From: Micromonospora halotolerans
GTDB taxonomy: Bacteria; Actinomycetota; Actinomycetes; Mycobacteriales; Micromonosporaceae
Length of the DNA: 64,000 nt
Direction: 5' to 3'
NCBI RefSeq assembly: GCF_032108445.1
Contig: NZ_CP134876.1
Coordinates: 5,332,001-5,396,000 of the forward strand
Shown: positions 1 to 10,309 of the stretch, piece after piece
Numbering within the stretch: position 1 is the stretch's first letter
Layout: the number at the start of each line of letters is the position of its first letter
Position numbers and translations under genes: made by a program
The notes under the pieces: model-generated
What the model was told of the DNA's origin: nothing
Databases searched by the model: none
What the model saw: the letters and a program-made list of their open reading frames with translations, nothing else

Positions 1-337
1 TCCGGGCACCAGCCGGCTGCACGGCACTCTGGCGGCACACACCCGGCGGGTCTGGTCGGTGGCGTTCAGCCCGGACAGCAGCCTGCTGGCCAGCGCCGGC
101 GACGACGGGACCGTGCGGCTGTGGGACGTCGCCGACCCGGAGCACGCCCAGCTGCGGGCCACCCTGATCGGGCTGCCCGACGGCTGGGCGGCGGTGAGCC
201 CGGACGGCCGCTACAAGCTGGACGGCGACCCGGGCGGCCAGTTCTGGCACGTCATCGGCACCTGCCGGTTCGAGGTGGGCGAGCTGGACCCGTACCTGAC
301 GCAGGTGCGGCGGCTGTCGGTCGACGCGCCGTTCTGA
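1..337 (+). CDS. WD40-repeat protein, C-terminal fragment
   Basis: This is the end of a gene that starts left of the window; the open frame enters at base 2 and stops at 335-337. The visible part contains one clear WD40 blade ([18 protein letters not shown], then [11 protein letters not shown]), the beta-propeller repeat that ends in a WD dipeptide. After it comes a non-repeat tail of about 60 residues containing [19 protein letters not shown]. In actinomycetes such WD40 blades often sit behind a kinase, caspase-like or NTPase domain, but that part is not visible, so its function cannot be stated. A gap of 248 bases follows before the next gene on the same strand. Confidence 0.75.
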   Translation, partial: PGTSRLHGTLAAHTRRVWSVAFSPDSSLLASAGDDGTVRLWDVADPEHAQLRATLIGLPDGWAAVSPDGRYKLDGDPGGQFWHVIGTCRFEVGELDPYLTQVRRLSVDAPF

Positions 338-585
338 CCCCGGCCGGCGGCCGGCGCCCGCGTGCGGGGACCATCACCAGCGTCGGTGCCGGCCGTTTCG
401 TTACACGCCCCGAGGGGTTCTGGCTGACTGCTCAGTCCGGTCACGACGGTCGGCGAAACGGTGTGAGCCGATCATCCTGACGCTCTGTCACGATCTCGAC
501 ACAGAAGTTGTGGGTCTCCTCCGCGATCGATGTGCTGGCGCGGGACCAGCGCCGTCGGTGACGGCCATCGAGGAAGAGGTGGCTC
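338..585. promoter_or_regulatory. Intergenic region upstream of the giant RTX gene
   Basis: No gene is seen here. The region should hold the promoter of the gene starting at 586. A short inverted repeat GACTG-CT-CAGTC lies at 426-437. A good ribosome binding site, GAGGAAGAGG, lies at 570-579 just before the ATG at 586. No convincing -35/-10 pair was recognised. Confidence 0.4.
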
Positions 586-3500
586 ATGGTGGCTCTACGA
601 CGGCTGCTCGCCAGCCTGACGGCGGCGGTGGTGACCGCCGCGCTCGCCCTGGTGTGGACGGCGGCGCCGGCCCAGGCGGACGAGGCCTGGGAAACCGCGC
701 TCAAGGCCCTGATGTCCCGCACGGCCACCTGGGCCGAGGGCGGGCTGTCCCGGGTCGGCCTGCTCGGCCAGCCGCTGCCGCTGCTCGGCGTCAGCCCGGG
801 CTCGCTCGTGGACACCGACAAGCTCACCCGCAAGGCGTCCGACGCCCTGGCCGGCGGCCTCACCAAGGACGATGTGGACCTCGGCGGGGGCACCCGGTTG
901 ACCAGCACGGTCACCACCAGCGGCGGTGACCACCTGCTCGACGTGCTGGTGACCACCAAGCGGCAGGCCACCGCGAAGGACCTGGCGGTCGGCGGGGTGA
1001 CCGTCGCCAAGGCGGTCGACGTCACCGGCTGGGCCACCCTGCACCTGCGCGCCCGGCACACCGCCGCGGGGGAGACCTACCTGGTCCGCGACGGGGACAC
1101 CCCGCGCCTCGACGTCGACGCCGCGGCGACCCTCCGCACCGACCTGGACCAGGCCACCGCCTCGGTCGGCATCCTCGGCGTCACGCTCACCGCCGGAAGC
1201 ACCCTCACGGCCCGTACCCATGTCAAGGTCACCGTGACCGACCCCAACGGCGACGGCCGGCTCGCCTTCGACACCGGTGCCGGGGCCGGGACCGGTGAGC
1301 TGGGCGCGGCCGGCTCCCTCGGCGGGCTCGTCCAGGTCGCCCTGGACAACTCCGGTGGTGGCCGGATCTCCGACACCGAGAGTGAGCCGGGCCCCGGCTC
1401 CGTGCACGGCCAGGTGAACCTCGGCGCGGCCACCGCCGGCGCCCCGTTCGACCTGCCCGCCGTCGCCGCCACCGTGAAGGTCGACTGGAACGACATCAGC
1501 GTGGGCAGCCCGACCGTCACCACCACCGGCCTCGACGAGACCATCGCCAAGTTCCGGAACATGAGCCCGCTGGACCTGGCCTCCGGTCTGGCCCAGCTTG
1601 CCACCCTGCTCGGCGGGGTGCAGCAGAGCGGGCCGGCCGGCAACCTGAGCCTGCCCTTCCTGCGGGGCACCTTCGCCGACGCTGTGAAGGTCAACGAGAA
1701 GCTCACCGGCTTCCTCAAGAAGTACGTGCACCCGAAGCCGGACGACCCGGAGTTCGACCCGGCCACCGACGACCCGGCCAAGGCGGGCCAGCCGAGGTTC
1801 AGCTCGATCCAGCAGCTCGTCGCGCTGCTCGCCGCCGAAGGGCTGCCGGTCGACAACCTCTCCTTCGCCGGCGAGAAGCTGGTGTTCCGGGTGAAGCTGG
1901 AGCGGGAGTCCACCGTGGCGGTGCCGCTGGACCCGGGCGCCGCCTCCGTCTCCGGCCGCGGCGCCACCTTCACGGCCAAGGGCTTCAGCGTCGGCCAGAA
2001 CCGGTTCACCCCCGACGAGCTGGTCGGCCAGCGGGTCGTGGCGGGCACCTCGGCCGGGACCATCGCGGCGAACACCGCCACAACGGTCACCCTGGCGGAG
2101 AACTGGATCGGCGGCCAGCCCGGCCCGGACAGCGTCTGGGTGATCAGCGGCTCCAGCCCGAACATCGGCGCCGTCGAACTGGCCGGCACGCTCACCAAGC
2201 CGGCCGGCGGCGACAAGAAGGTCGGCCTGCGGGCCGCCAACGCCCAGGCCAGCTTCGCCACCGTCAAGCCCCGCTACAGCGCGGCGGTCACCCTCGTGCT
2301 CGACCTGCGCGACGACCTCGGCAGCCCGGAGGCCAACGCCGACCGGGTGCTGCTGCGCACCGACCCGGCCACGCCGCTGTTCGCCGCCGACTTCCCGATC
2401 GCCACCGCTGTCGACTTCTTCGCCACCGCCGGTTTCCTCAAGGTCCGGCTCGGCGGCGACCTCGCCGTCGGGCCGGCCGCCGCCGGCCAGCGGATGGTCC
2501 AGGTCAGCTTCAAGCAGGCGCAGGACGTCAGCCTCGGCGAGCTGTTCCGCCGGTTGCAGGCCGAGCCGGGCAACCTGCTCGCCGTCTCCTCCTCGGTGAA
2601 GACCACCGGCCGGGTCACCGTCAGCGTGCCGGGCGCCACCGGCGCCCTCGGCCAGGGCGTCGGCGTGGACGTGAGCTGGAAGGCCGGCGAGCAGCCGGTG
2701 GTGGACACCAGCAGCCTCGACGGGATCTTCGCCGTCGACTTCAACCCGGACGACCCGAAGGCCCTCTTCGCGGTTGTGATCGAGGCGCTGCGGCTGGTCA
2801 ACGCCGCGCTCACCCAGCCCGGCGGCGGCAGCGGGCCGTTGAGCACCGAGATCCCGCTGCTCGGCCGCTCGGCCCGCGAGCTCCTCGGCGCCGACGAGAG
2901 CGGCGTCGGCAAGGGCGTCACGTTCGCCGCCGACGGAACGAACTTCCGGCTCAAGGACGCCAACCGCAGCGGAGACGCGGCCTTCGACCCCCGGCTCGCC
3001 GGGCGGACCCTGGTGATCGGCAGCAAGGCGTACCGGGTGCTGGACCGGGTGGACGGCCAGACCCTGCGGGTCGACGCGGCCGGCACGCCGAAGCCCGCGG
3101 ACGGTACGGCGTACGCGCTGCGGCCCGAGCTTGCCGACGCGCTGGACAAGCTGCTCGCCGCGCCCCCGGACACCCTCCAGGACGCCCTCGACCAGCTCAA
3201 CGGTGCGATCGGCGCGGACAGCGGGATCCAGTTCACGCTGGACGAGCGGGCCGGTGGCCCGTACCTGCGGGTAGGCCTGGACTGGAAGCGCAACGTCCGC
3301 GCCGCCGGGCCGCTCGCCTTCGCCTGGGACGGCGCGCGCGACCTGGTCAGCCTGGACAGCTCCGGCACCTTCGCCGTCGACGTGGACGCCCAGGCCAAGC
3401 TGGGCCTGCTGCTGCCGCTGAAGCTGAACGCGGCGCCCCTGCTGGACAAGAACTCCTCGGCCAAGGTGACGGTGAAGGGTGGCGTGGACGACGCGGCGCT

Positions 3501-6500
3501 GGCCGCCCGGGTCGGCCCGCTCGCCCTCAACCTCGGCAAGGACCCCGACTTCGCGACCGTCAAGGCGAACCTCAGCGTGGGCCTGGGCGGGCTCACCGCC
3601 GACGGGCCGGTCACCGACCTGCTCGGCCTGACGCCGACGTTCACCACCGCCGGCGTGGACTGCGGCGGCGGGGTCGGCAGCGCGACCACCCCCGTCTGCG
3701 CCCGCGCGCCACTGTTCGTCGACAACTGCGAACCCGCCGACGCCACGAACCTGCTCACCTTCACCATGGGGCTGGACCTGGCGCCGCACGCGCAGACCCC
3801 GGACCTCACCTCCTGCTTCGCCAACCTGTCGCTGAAGCTCACCGACTTCAACGTCGGCATCGACGGCTACCTGGCCAAGGTGGAGGACGCGCTGCGGCTG
3901 GCCAGCTTCGACGGCAAGCTGCCCCTGGTCGGCGACGACCTGCAACAGGGCCAGCGCTTCGTGGCCCAACTGCGCGCGGACGTCAAGGCCGCCATCGGCC
4001 CGGTGCTGGCGAACGCCACGCTCGACAGCGCCGGCGTGCAGAGCGGGCTCAACGACGTGCTGGCCGACCTCGACCCGGGCGTGAGCGCGGTGGTCGGCTG
4101 CCGCAGCGGGGTGGCCACCCCCTGCCAGCCGGAGGACTTCCAGTCCATCCGGATCAAGCTGACCGCCTCGCGCGGCGCGCCCTCGGCCGCGGCCGGCTGC
4201 GCCAACGCGAGCGACAGCGACACGTGCCTCGGCGTGAACGTCCCGCTCGACCTGGGCATCCCCGGCCTGTCGCTGAAGGCCAAGAAGGGCGCCCCGGACG
4301 GCATCCAGGCCAGGCTCGGCTGGAAGCTGCACCTGGACCTGGTCCTCGACCGGGACGAGGGCTTCTACGTCCCCACCCACGACGGGGACACCGCGCCCGA
4401 GGTGCAGATCGGCGCCACCTTCGACATGACCGGCGACCTGGCCGCCCAGCTCGCCTTCATCCAGGTGAACGCCACCAAACAGGGCACCGCGCCGCTCGTG
4501 CGGGCGTACTTCGGGGTCGACCTGAAGGGTTCGACGGGGGAGAAGAGCTGCTTCGACCCGGCGGTGGCCGGGGACTGCGCCGCCGACCCGGACGCCAAGC
4601 TCACCCTCGCCGAGTTCGCCGACCTGGGCTCCCTGCTCGCCACCGACCTCACCGCCCAGGTGAACATCGACTGGAAGCTGGCGGCGGCGGTCAACGCCGG
4701 CGACGAGGTGGGCTCCGCCCTCCCCGGCATCAGCGCCCGCTTCGGCCTGAAGTGGGGCCTGGAGCACAAGCAGGGCGGGCTGAGCGCCACCGGCGGCGGG
4801 GTCAACACGCCCCTACAGGTGACGTTCACCGACATCGCGCTGGACGCCGGCGCCTTCTTCAGCAAGATCCTCAAGCCGGTGGTGGAGAAGCTCAAGGCCG
4901 TCACCGGCCCGCTCCAGCCGGTCCTCGACACCCTGTACGCGCCGATCCCGGTGCTGTCGGACCTGTCGAAGGCCACCGGCGGGCCGGACATCACCCTGGT
5001 CTGGCTCGCCAAGACGTTCAGCACCCTCACCGGCGGGCCGAAGCTCGACTTCGTCGACACCGTCCGCGCCGTGGTGACGTTCGTGAACCGGATACCGGAC
5101 TGCGACGACGAGGACGGCTGCTCGATCCCGCTCGGCCAGTTCCTCGTCGACCCGGCGAAGGCGCTCACCACCGAGGCGTCGCCGGCGTCCGCGGAGAGCC
5201 TGATCAAGCGGGACGACCCGTTCACGAAGGCGAAGACCGCCGCCGAGGTGAAGTCCGCGGTGGACGGCGCCGCCGGCAACGACGGGGAGAAGCTGTTCGC
5301 CGCGGGCTCCGACGGGAAGTCCAACGCCCAGAAGACCGGCTTCAGCTTCCCGATCTTCGACAACCCGGGCTCGCTGTTCGGCCTGCTCATGGGGCAGGAC
5401 GTCGAGCTGGTCGGCTTCGACTCCGGGCCGCTGTCGCTCGGCTTCAGCTGGCGGCAGTCCTTCGGCCCGGTGTACGCCCCGCCGCCGGTGCTGGTCACCC
5501 TCTCCGGCAGCGCCTCGGTGACCGCCCGGTTCATCGCCGGCCTGGACACCGCGGGCATCCGGCACGCCGTGGAGGCCGCCACCGACGGCACCGGCCTCGA
5601 CGCGGTCAGCCTCCTCGACGGCCTCTACTTCAAGACCGCCGACAGCACCGGCAAGGCCGTCCCGGTGGTCACCCTGCGCGGCGAGATCGCCGCGGGGGCC
5701 GAGGTCAGCGTGCTCATCGTCAAGGCGGGCATCGAGGGAGGCATCCGGCTGACCGTCGGGTTCAGCTGGAACGACCCGAACAACGACGGGAAGTTCCGCA
5801 CCAGCGAGTTCCTCCAGGCGCTGCTGGTGAACCCGGTCTGCCTCTTCACCACCAGCGGGCAGCTCTCGGTCTTCCTCAAGGTCTACATCACCATCGACCT
5901 GTTCCTGTTCTCGAAGACCTTTGACTTCACCCTTGTCGACGCCACCCTGCTCGACTTCCGTGCGCAACCCGACTGCACACCGAAGCCACCCGAGCTGGGT
6001 GGCACGGTCGGGGACACCCTGGTCGTCTTCGCCGGTAAGTTCGGCACGGACGACGAGCGTGGCGAGACCGCGTGGGACAACACCAAGCCCACCTACGCCG
6101 GTGACGTGATCAAGGTGTACGCGGTGCACTTCGCGGACGACAACGCCGACTTCGACGGCTTCGCGGTCGAGGCGCTCGGTCGCAAGCAGGAGTTCCTCGA
6201 CCCGAACCTGACCCGGGTCGTGGTCGACGGGCGGGGCTACAGCGTCGCCGACGCGGACAAGGTCGCCATGTCCGTGCTGCTGCTGGGCGACGGTGACACC
6301 GGCGGCGACGGCACGAAGACCTCCGCCTTCGACAAGGCGGCCGTGGTCATCGGCTCGGACGGCAAGGACCAGATCCGCACCGGCACCGGCCCGGCCTGGG
6401 TGGACGGGCGCGGCGGCGAGGACGTGATCGTCACCGCCGAGGCGGCCGGCCAGGTCAGCCGGGTGGCGGGCGGCGCCGGCAAGGACACCGTCACCACCGG

Positions 6501-9500
6501 CGACGGCAACGACGTGGTGGCCGGCGACAGCGACCTCGGCGCGGTCGACCGCCCGGGCGCCACGACCGTGCACACCTCGGTCGGGGACAAGAGCCTGACC
6601 GGCCTGGTCGACTGGACGAAGCTCAAGGACCCGACCGAGGAGACCACCGGCTCCGACGACCACGTCACCGTCGGGCACGGCGCCAGCACGGTCTACGGCA
6701 ACGGCGGCGACGACGTCGTCGGCGTGGTGCTCGACGACCGGCCGAACGGGACGAACGTCATCGTCGGCGGCCCCGGCGCGGACATCCTCAACGGCGGCAA
6801 GGCCGACGACACCATCCACACCGCCGGCAGCACCGTCCCGGCAGACGCGGACGCGCCCGGCAGCGGCGACGCCGGGCTGACCAACCGGGTCGACACCGGC
6901 GCCGGCCAGGACACCGTGCACGGCAGCGCCGGCGCGGACCTGGTCGTGTCCCACTCGGCCAACGGCCAGACCGGCCACGTGTACGGCTACGGCGGGGACG
7001 ACGTGCTGGTCGGCGGCTACGGCACCGACGAGCTGTTCGGTGGCCCGGACGAGGACTACGTGATCGCCGAGCCGTCCAGCGTGGGCGACCCGGACGGCAC
7101 CGACGGGTACGGCCCGGCGCGTCAGGTCGTCCACCAGCCGCTGCCGGGCGGCACCGAGTCGCAGACCAAGCTGCTCGTCGGCGGCCTGGGCAGCGACCAC
7201 GTGGTCGGCGGCGACGGCGGGGCCACCGTCTTCGGCGACCGGCGACTGACCGCCGAGACCTGCGCCGACGCCACGCTCGCCGGCGACCAGCCGGCCCCCA
7301 CCGACCAGGGCTCGGCCGACCTCATCCTCGGCGGGGCCGGGGTCGAGGTGGTCACCGCCGGCAGCGGCGACGACCGGGCCGACCTCGGCGGCGGCGACGA
7401 CCGGGCCTGCGGCCAGCTCGGCGACGACACCCTGCACCTGGGCGGCGGCGCCGACCGGGCCTGGGGCGGCCCGGGCGTCGACCAGCTGCACGGCGACGAC
7501 GGGGTCGACCTGCTCTTCGGCAACATCGGCGACGACGGCCTGTACGGCGGCACCGGCGTGGACACCGCCGAGGGCGACGAGGGCGACGACCAGGTGCTCG
7601 GCGGCCCCGACGACGACGTGCTCTACGGCGGCGGGCGGGTGGCCGGCGTGACCGACGGCCGGGACTTCGTCTACGGCGAGGAGGGCGCCGACCGGATCGT
7701 CGGCGACAACGGCACCCCGCGCATCGGTGACGTCGGACCGTACCCGCTGGACCTGGCCGGGGACGTGCCGGCCGCCGGCGCCGGGGACGTGCTCTCCGGC
7801 GGGCCGGAGGGCGACGTCGCGTACGGCGGGCTCGGTGCCGACCGGGTCGACGGTGACGGCGGGGACGACCAGCTGGAGGGCAACAACGGCGCCGACGTGG
7901 TCCACGGCGGCATCGGGAAGGACGAGATCGTCGGCGGCTCCGCCCAGGAGCCCGTCGCCGGAACCGGCCGCCCGGACACCGGGGACCAGCTCTTCGGTGA
8001 CGGCGACGCCGACCTGATCGCCGGGGACAACGCCCGGTTCACGCCGGCCACCGCCGACGCGACCCGGGTCACCCAGGCGCGGACCGTGCCGTCGCGCAAG
8101 GTCACCCTGCTCGACCTCGGGTTCACCCCGGCGGCCGGCACCGGCGGCGGTGACCTCATCTCCGGCGGCGACGCCGACGACGTCATCTTCGGCCAGGGCG
8201 GCCCGGACCGGGTGCACGCCGACGCGGGCGCCGACTTCGCCGAGGGGGGCCCCGATTCCGACTGGGTCGAGGGCGACGCCGGCGACGACGACGTGGTCGG
8301 TGGCTCCAGCACCGCGTACGACGGGACCGGCGCGGCCACGACGGGCCAGCCGGACACCGCGGACGCCCTGTTCGGCGGACCCGGTTCCGACGCGGTCATC
8401 GGGGACAACGGCGCGATGCTCCGCCCGCTGCCCGGTGAGCAGCCCACGGCCGTGACGGTCCGGCTCGGGGCGGACGGCAACCCGTTCGGCCCGCGGATCG
8501 TGGTGCTGCTGGACCGGGCGGCGGCCACCGCCAACCGGTTCGGCGCCGACCGGATCAGCGGCGGCGACGGCGTCGACACCCTCTGGGGTCAGGACGGCGA
8601 CGACGCGCTGACCGGCGACGGCGACGGCGACTACCTGGAGGGCAACGGCGGCGCGGACGCGCTGCGCGGCGACACCGCTCTCGGCGCGGCGGGCCGGACC
8701 GCGGTCACCCCGCTGCCCGACCCGGGCTGGCCGGGTGACCCGGCGGCCACCGCCGACCTGGTCGGCGCCGGCGCGCCCGCCGGGCAGGACGACCTGATCG
8801 GCGGCAGCGCGGCCGCCGGGTTCCGGGACACCGGGGACGTCGTCGAGGGCAACGGCGCCGACGACGTGCTGCTCGGCGACAACGGCTCGCTGCTGCGCAC
8901 GGTGACCACGGCCGGCGGCACGGCGGTCGAGCGGGTCTACTCGGAGCGGTACCCGACCGGCGCGGTGCCGGCCGACGCCACGGTGGCCCGGACGCACGAC
9001 CCGGCGCTGCCCGGCCCGTCCACCCGGTTCTGCACCACCGCCCAGTCCACCTGCGAGCCGGCCGGCGCCTACGGTAACGACCAGCTCTACGGCGACGGCG
9101 GCAACGACGGGGCCTGGGGTCAGGACGGCGACGACCAGATCCGGGGCGGCGCCGGTGACGACGACCTCTTCGGTGAGCTGGGCGCCGACAGCCTCTACGG
9201 CGAGGACGGCCGGGACGCCATCCTCGGCGACCGGGGCGGCGTGGTGAACCAGTTCCTCAACGCCGACGACGTGGCGGCGCTGGGCTTCACCGCGACGCTC
9301 TCCTCGGTGCCGCAGGAGACGTACACCGGGTTCCGGGCCGGCGGCTACGACCGCCGGGTGGACCTGTTGCACGACACCGACGGGGACGCCTGGATCGGCA
9401 GCGCCACCTCGGCGCCCATGCCGTACGCCGGGCTGACGGCCGGGGCGGGCGACCTCATCCGGGGCGGGGCCGGCGCGGACAACATCCACGGCGGCTTCGG

Positions 9501-10257
9501 CGACGACGTGGCCAACGGTGACAGCGGCGGCGACGAGGTGTTCGGCGGCGAGGGCTCGGACGTGCTCTGGGGCGGCAGGGGCTGCGACCCGGCGCTCGAC
9601 GCGGCCAACCCGCAGTGCCTGGTGAACGGCGTGTTCAGCGCCGCCGCCCGGGGCGACCAGGACCAGTACGTCGACCACCTGTTCGGCGGGGCCGGGGCGA
9701 CCAGCGGCCCGGCGGTCACCGCGGTGCTCGGCTCCGACCTGCTGGACTTCCGGCCGCGCGGCTCCTACCCGGACAACTGTGCGGCGGGAGCCTGGCCGGT
9801 GGACCTGGCGGCCGGCACGGTCGACCCGTGCCGCTGGTTCGAGGCGACCAACCTGGACAACGACGTCCTCGCCGACAACCAGCACCACCACGGCACCGAC
9901 TGGATCTACGGCGGCTGGGACCGGGACGTGCTCCAGGGCAACGTGACCCAGAACGGGCCGAACAACGGTGACCGGCTGTTCGACTGGAACGGCGCCTACA
10001 ACCTGTTCACCCACTGCAACTCGGCGTACGGCGGGTTCAACGACATCCGCCAGCACAGCCCGGCCATGCAGGACTTCCTGACCCGGCTGGCCTGGGCGAC
10101 GGGCGCCGGACGCAGCGCCGGCGACGTGACCACGGCGGGCACCTCCGCCTTCCTGGAGTTGTCCTACGTGTACCCGCGCGACAACAAGGACCAGGGGGCG
10201 GGGGCGGCGTTCCCGAGCACCCCGGGGCACTTCGACACACCGTCCTGCACCGACTGA
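586..10257 (+). CDS. Giant secreted protein with RTX-type calcium-binding repeats
   Basis: This codes for 3223 residues. An N-terminal Sec signal peptide (about residues 1-31, ending APAQA) implies export. Residues 32 to about 1930 form a long Asp/Gly/Leu-rich region of predicted beta character with no family I recognise. From about residue 1938 to 3110 there are dozens of glycine-aspartate nonapeptides of the hemolysin type (GGxGxDxLx), such as GGAGKDTVTTGDGNDVVAGD. These bind calcium in beta-roll folds. Within this half, blocks recur that close with GDNG, GDNA or GDRG, followed by 30-60 residue inserts. The tail carries several Cys. RTX proteins of Gram-negatives use type I secretion; here no such genes are adjacent and a Sec signal is present. 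A surface or matrix role is inference. The ATG at 586 has a strong ribosome site. Confidence 0.85.
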   Translation: MVALRRLLASLTAAVVTAALALVWTAAPAQADEAWETALKALMSRTATWAEGGLSRVGLLGQPLPLLGVSPGSLVDTDKLTRKASDALAGGLTKDDVDLGGGTRLTSTVTTSGGDHLLDVLVTTKRQATAKDLAVGGVTVAKAVDVTGWATLHLRARHTAAGETYLVRDGDTPRLDVDAAATLRTDLDQATASVGILGVTLTAGSTLTARTHVKVTVTDPNGDGRLAFDTGAGAGTGELGAAGSLGGLVQVALDNSGGGRISDTESEPGPGSVHGQVNLGAATAGAPFDLPAVAATVKVDWNDISVGSPTVTTTGLDETIAKFRNMSPLDLASGLAQLATLLGGVQQSGPAGNLSLPFLRGTFADAVKVNEKLTGFLKKYVHPKPDDPEFDPATDDPAKAGQPRFSSIQQLVALLAAEGLPVDNLSFAGEKLVFRVKLERESTVAVPLDPGAASVSGRGATFTAKGFSVGQNRFTPDELVGQRVVAGTSAGTIAANTATTVTLAENWIGGQPGPDSVWVISGSSPNIGAVELAGTLTKPAGGDKKVGLRAANAQASFATVKPRYSAAVTLVLDLRDDLGSPEANADRVLLRTDPATPLFAADFPIATAVDFFATAGFLKVRLGGDLAVGPAAAGQRMVQVSFKQAQDVSLGELFRRLQAEPGNLLAVSSSVKTTGRVTVSVPGATGALGQGVGVDVSWKAGEQPVVDTSSLDGIFAVDFNPDDPKALFAVVIEALRLVNAALTQPGGGSGPLSTEIPLLGRSARELLGADESGVGKGVTFAADGTNFRLKDANRSGDAAFDPRLAGRTLVIGSKAYRVLDRVDGQTLRVDAAGTPKPADGTAYALRPELADALDKLLAAPPDTLQDALDQLNGAIGADSGIQFTLDERAGGPYLRVGLDWKRNVRAAGPLAFAWDGARDLVSLDSSGTFAVDVDAQAKLGLLLPLKLNAAPLLDKNSSAKVTVKGGVDDAALAARVGPLALNLGKDPDFATVKANLSVGLGGLTADGPVTDLLGLTPTFTTAGVDCGGGVGSATTPVCARAPLFVDNCEPADATNLLTFTMGLDLAPHAQTPDLTSCFANLSLKLTDFNVGIDGYLAKVEDALRLASFDGKLPLVGDDLQQGQRFVAQLRADVKAAIGPVLANATLDSAGVQSGLNDVLADLDPGVSAVVGCRSGVATPCQPEDFQSIRIKLTASRGAPSAAAGCANASDSDTCLGVNVPLDLGIPGLSLKAKKGAPDGIQARLGWKLHLDLVLDRDEGFYVPTHDGDTAPEVQIGATFDMTGDLAAQLAFIQVNATKQGTAPLVRAYFGVDLKGSTGEKSCFDPAVAGDCAADPDAKLTLAEFADLGSLLATDLTAQVNIDWKLAAAVNAGDEVGSALPGISARFGLKWGLEHKQGGLSATGGGVNTPLQVTFTDIALDAGAFFSKILKPVVEKLKAVTGPLQPVLDTLYAPIPVLSDLSKATGGPDITLVWLAKTFSTLTGGPKLDFVDTVRAVVTFVNRIPDCDDEDGCSIPLGQFLVDPAKALTTEASPASAESLIKRDDPFTKAKTAAEVKSAVDGAAGNDGEKLFAAGSDGKSNAQKTGFSFPIFDNPGSLFGLLMGQDVELVGFDSGPLSLGFSWRQSFGPVYAPPPVLVTLSGSASVTARFIAGLDTAGIRHAVEAATDGTGLDAVSLLDGLYFKTADSTGKAVPVVTLRGEIAAGAEVSVLIVKAGIEGGIRLTVGFSWNDPNNDGKFRTSEFLQALLVNPVCLFTTSGQLSVFLKVYITIDLFLFSKTFDFTLVDATLLDFRAQPDCTPKPPELGGTVGDTLVVFAGKFGTDDERGETAWDNTKPTYAGDVIKVYAVHFADDNADFDGFAVEALGRKQEFLDPNLTRVVVDGRGYSVADADKVAMSVLLLGDGDTGGDGTKTSAFDKAAVVIGSDGKDQIRTGTGPAWVDGRGGEDVIVTAEAAGQVSRVAGGAGKDTVTTGDGNDVVAGDSDLGAVDRPGATTVHTSVGDKSLTGLVDWTKLKDPTEETTGSDDHVTVGHGASTVYGNGGDDVVGVVLDDRPNGTNVIVGGPGADILNGGKADDTIHTAGSTVPADADAPGSGDAGLTNRVDTGAGQDTVHGSAGADLVVSHSANGQTGHVYGYGGDDVLVGGYGTDELFGGPDEDYVIAEPSSVGDPDGTDGYGPARQVVHQPLPGGTESQTKLLVGGLGSDHVVGGDGGATVFGDRRLTAETCADATLAGDQPAPTDQGSADLILGGAGVEVVTAGSGDDRADLGGGDDRACGQLGDDTLHLGGGADRAWGGPGVDQLHGDDGVDLLFGNIGDDGLYGGTGVDTAEGDEGDDQVLGGPDDDVLYGGGRVAGVTDGRDFVYGEEGADRIVGDNGTPRIGDVGPYPLDLAGDVPAAGAGDVLSGGPEGDVAYGGLGADRVDGDGGDDQLEGNNGADVVHGGIGKDEIVGGSAQEPVAGTGRPDTGDQLFGDGDADLIAGDNARFTPATADATRVTQARTVPSRKVTLLDLGFTPAAGTGGGDLISGGDADDVIFGQGGPDRVHADAGADFAEGGPDSDWVEGDAGDDDVVGGSSTAYDGTGAATTGQPDTADALFGGPGSDAVIGDNGAMLRPLPGEQPTAVTVRLGADGNPFGPRIVVLLDRAAATANRFGADRISGGDGVDTLWGQDGDDALTGDGDGDYLEGNGGADALRGDTALGAAGRTAVTPLPDPGWPGDPAATADLVGAGAPAGQDDLIGGSAAAGFRDTGDVVEGNGADDVLLGDNGSLLRTVTTAGGTAVERVYSERYPTGAVPADATVARTHDPALPGPSTRFCTTAQSTCEPAGAYGNDQLYGDGGNDGAWGQDGDDQIRGGAGDDDLFGELGADSLYGEDGRDAILGDRGGVVNQFLNADDVAALGFTATLSSVPQETYTGFRAGGYDRRVDLLHDTDGDAWIGSATSAPMPYAGLTAGAGDLIRGGAGADNIHGGFGDDVANGDSGGDEVFGGEGSDVLWGGRGCDPALDAANPQCLVNGVFSAAARGDQDQYVDHLFGGAGATSGPAVTAVLGSDLLDFRPRGSYPDNCAAGAWPVDLAAGTVDPCRWFEATNLDNDVLADNQHHHGTDWIYGGWDRDVLQGNVTQNGPNNGDRLFDWNGAYNLFTHCNSAYGGFNDIRQHSPAMQDFLTRLAWATGAGRSAGDVTTAGTSAFLELSYVYPRDNKDQGAGAAFPSTPGHFDTPSCTD

Positions 10258-10266
10258 GCGACGCGT

Positions 10267-10303
10267 CCGGGGCCCGGCTCTCCTTCGGGGAGCCGGGCCC
10301 CGG
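10267..10303. terminator. Bidirectional hairpin terminator
   Basis: A perfect 14-base stem (10267-10280 with 10290-10303, CCGGGGCCCGGCTC) encloses a 9-base loop. It sits between the stop of the RTX gene at 10257 and the stop of the convergent PhzF gene at 10310. It lacks a U-tract, as is common in actinomycetes. Confidence 0.75.
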
Positions 10304-10309
10304 CGTCGG

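Noticed and set aside
595..4767. Very long open frame of about 1390 codons on the minus strand opposite the RTX gene
   Set aside because: It is a shadow caused by high GC content; the product is a His/Arg/Gly/Val-rich sequence with no domain. The plus strand carries signal peptide and RTX repeats.
6370..9600. Regularly spaced repeats that could be mistaken for a CRISPR-like array
   Set aside because: They are coding RTX nonapeptides with variable sequence; there are no constant repeats with unique spacers and no cas genes.
4813..10230. Open frame of about 1805 codons on the minus strand opposite the RTX repeats
   Set aside because: Same reason: the AV/HDH-like repetition only mirrors the plus-strand glycine-aspartate repeats.
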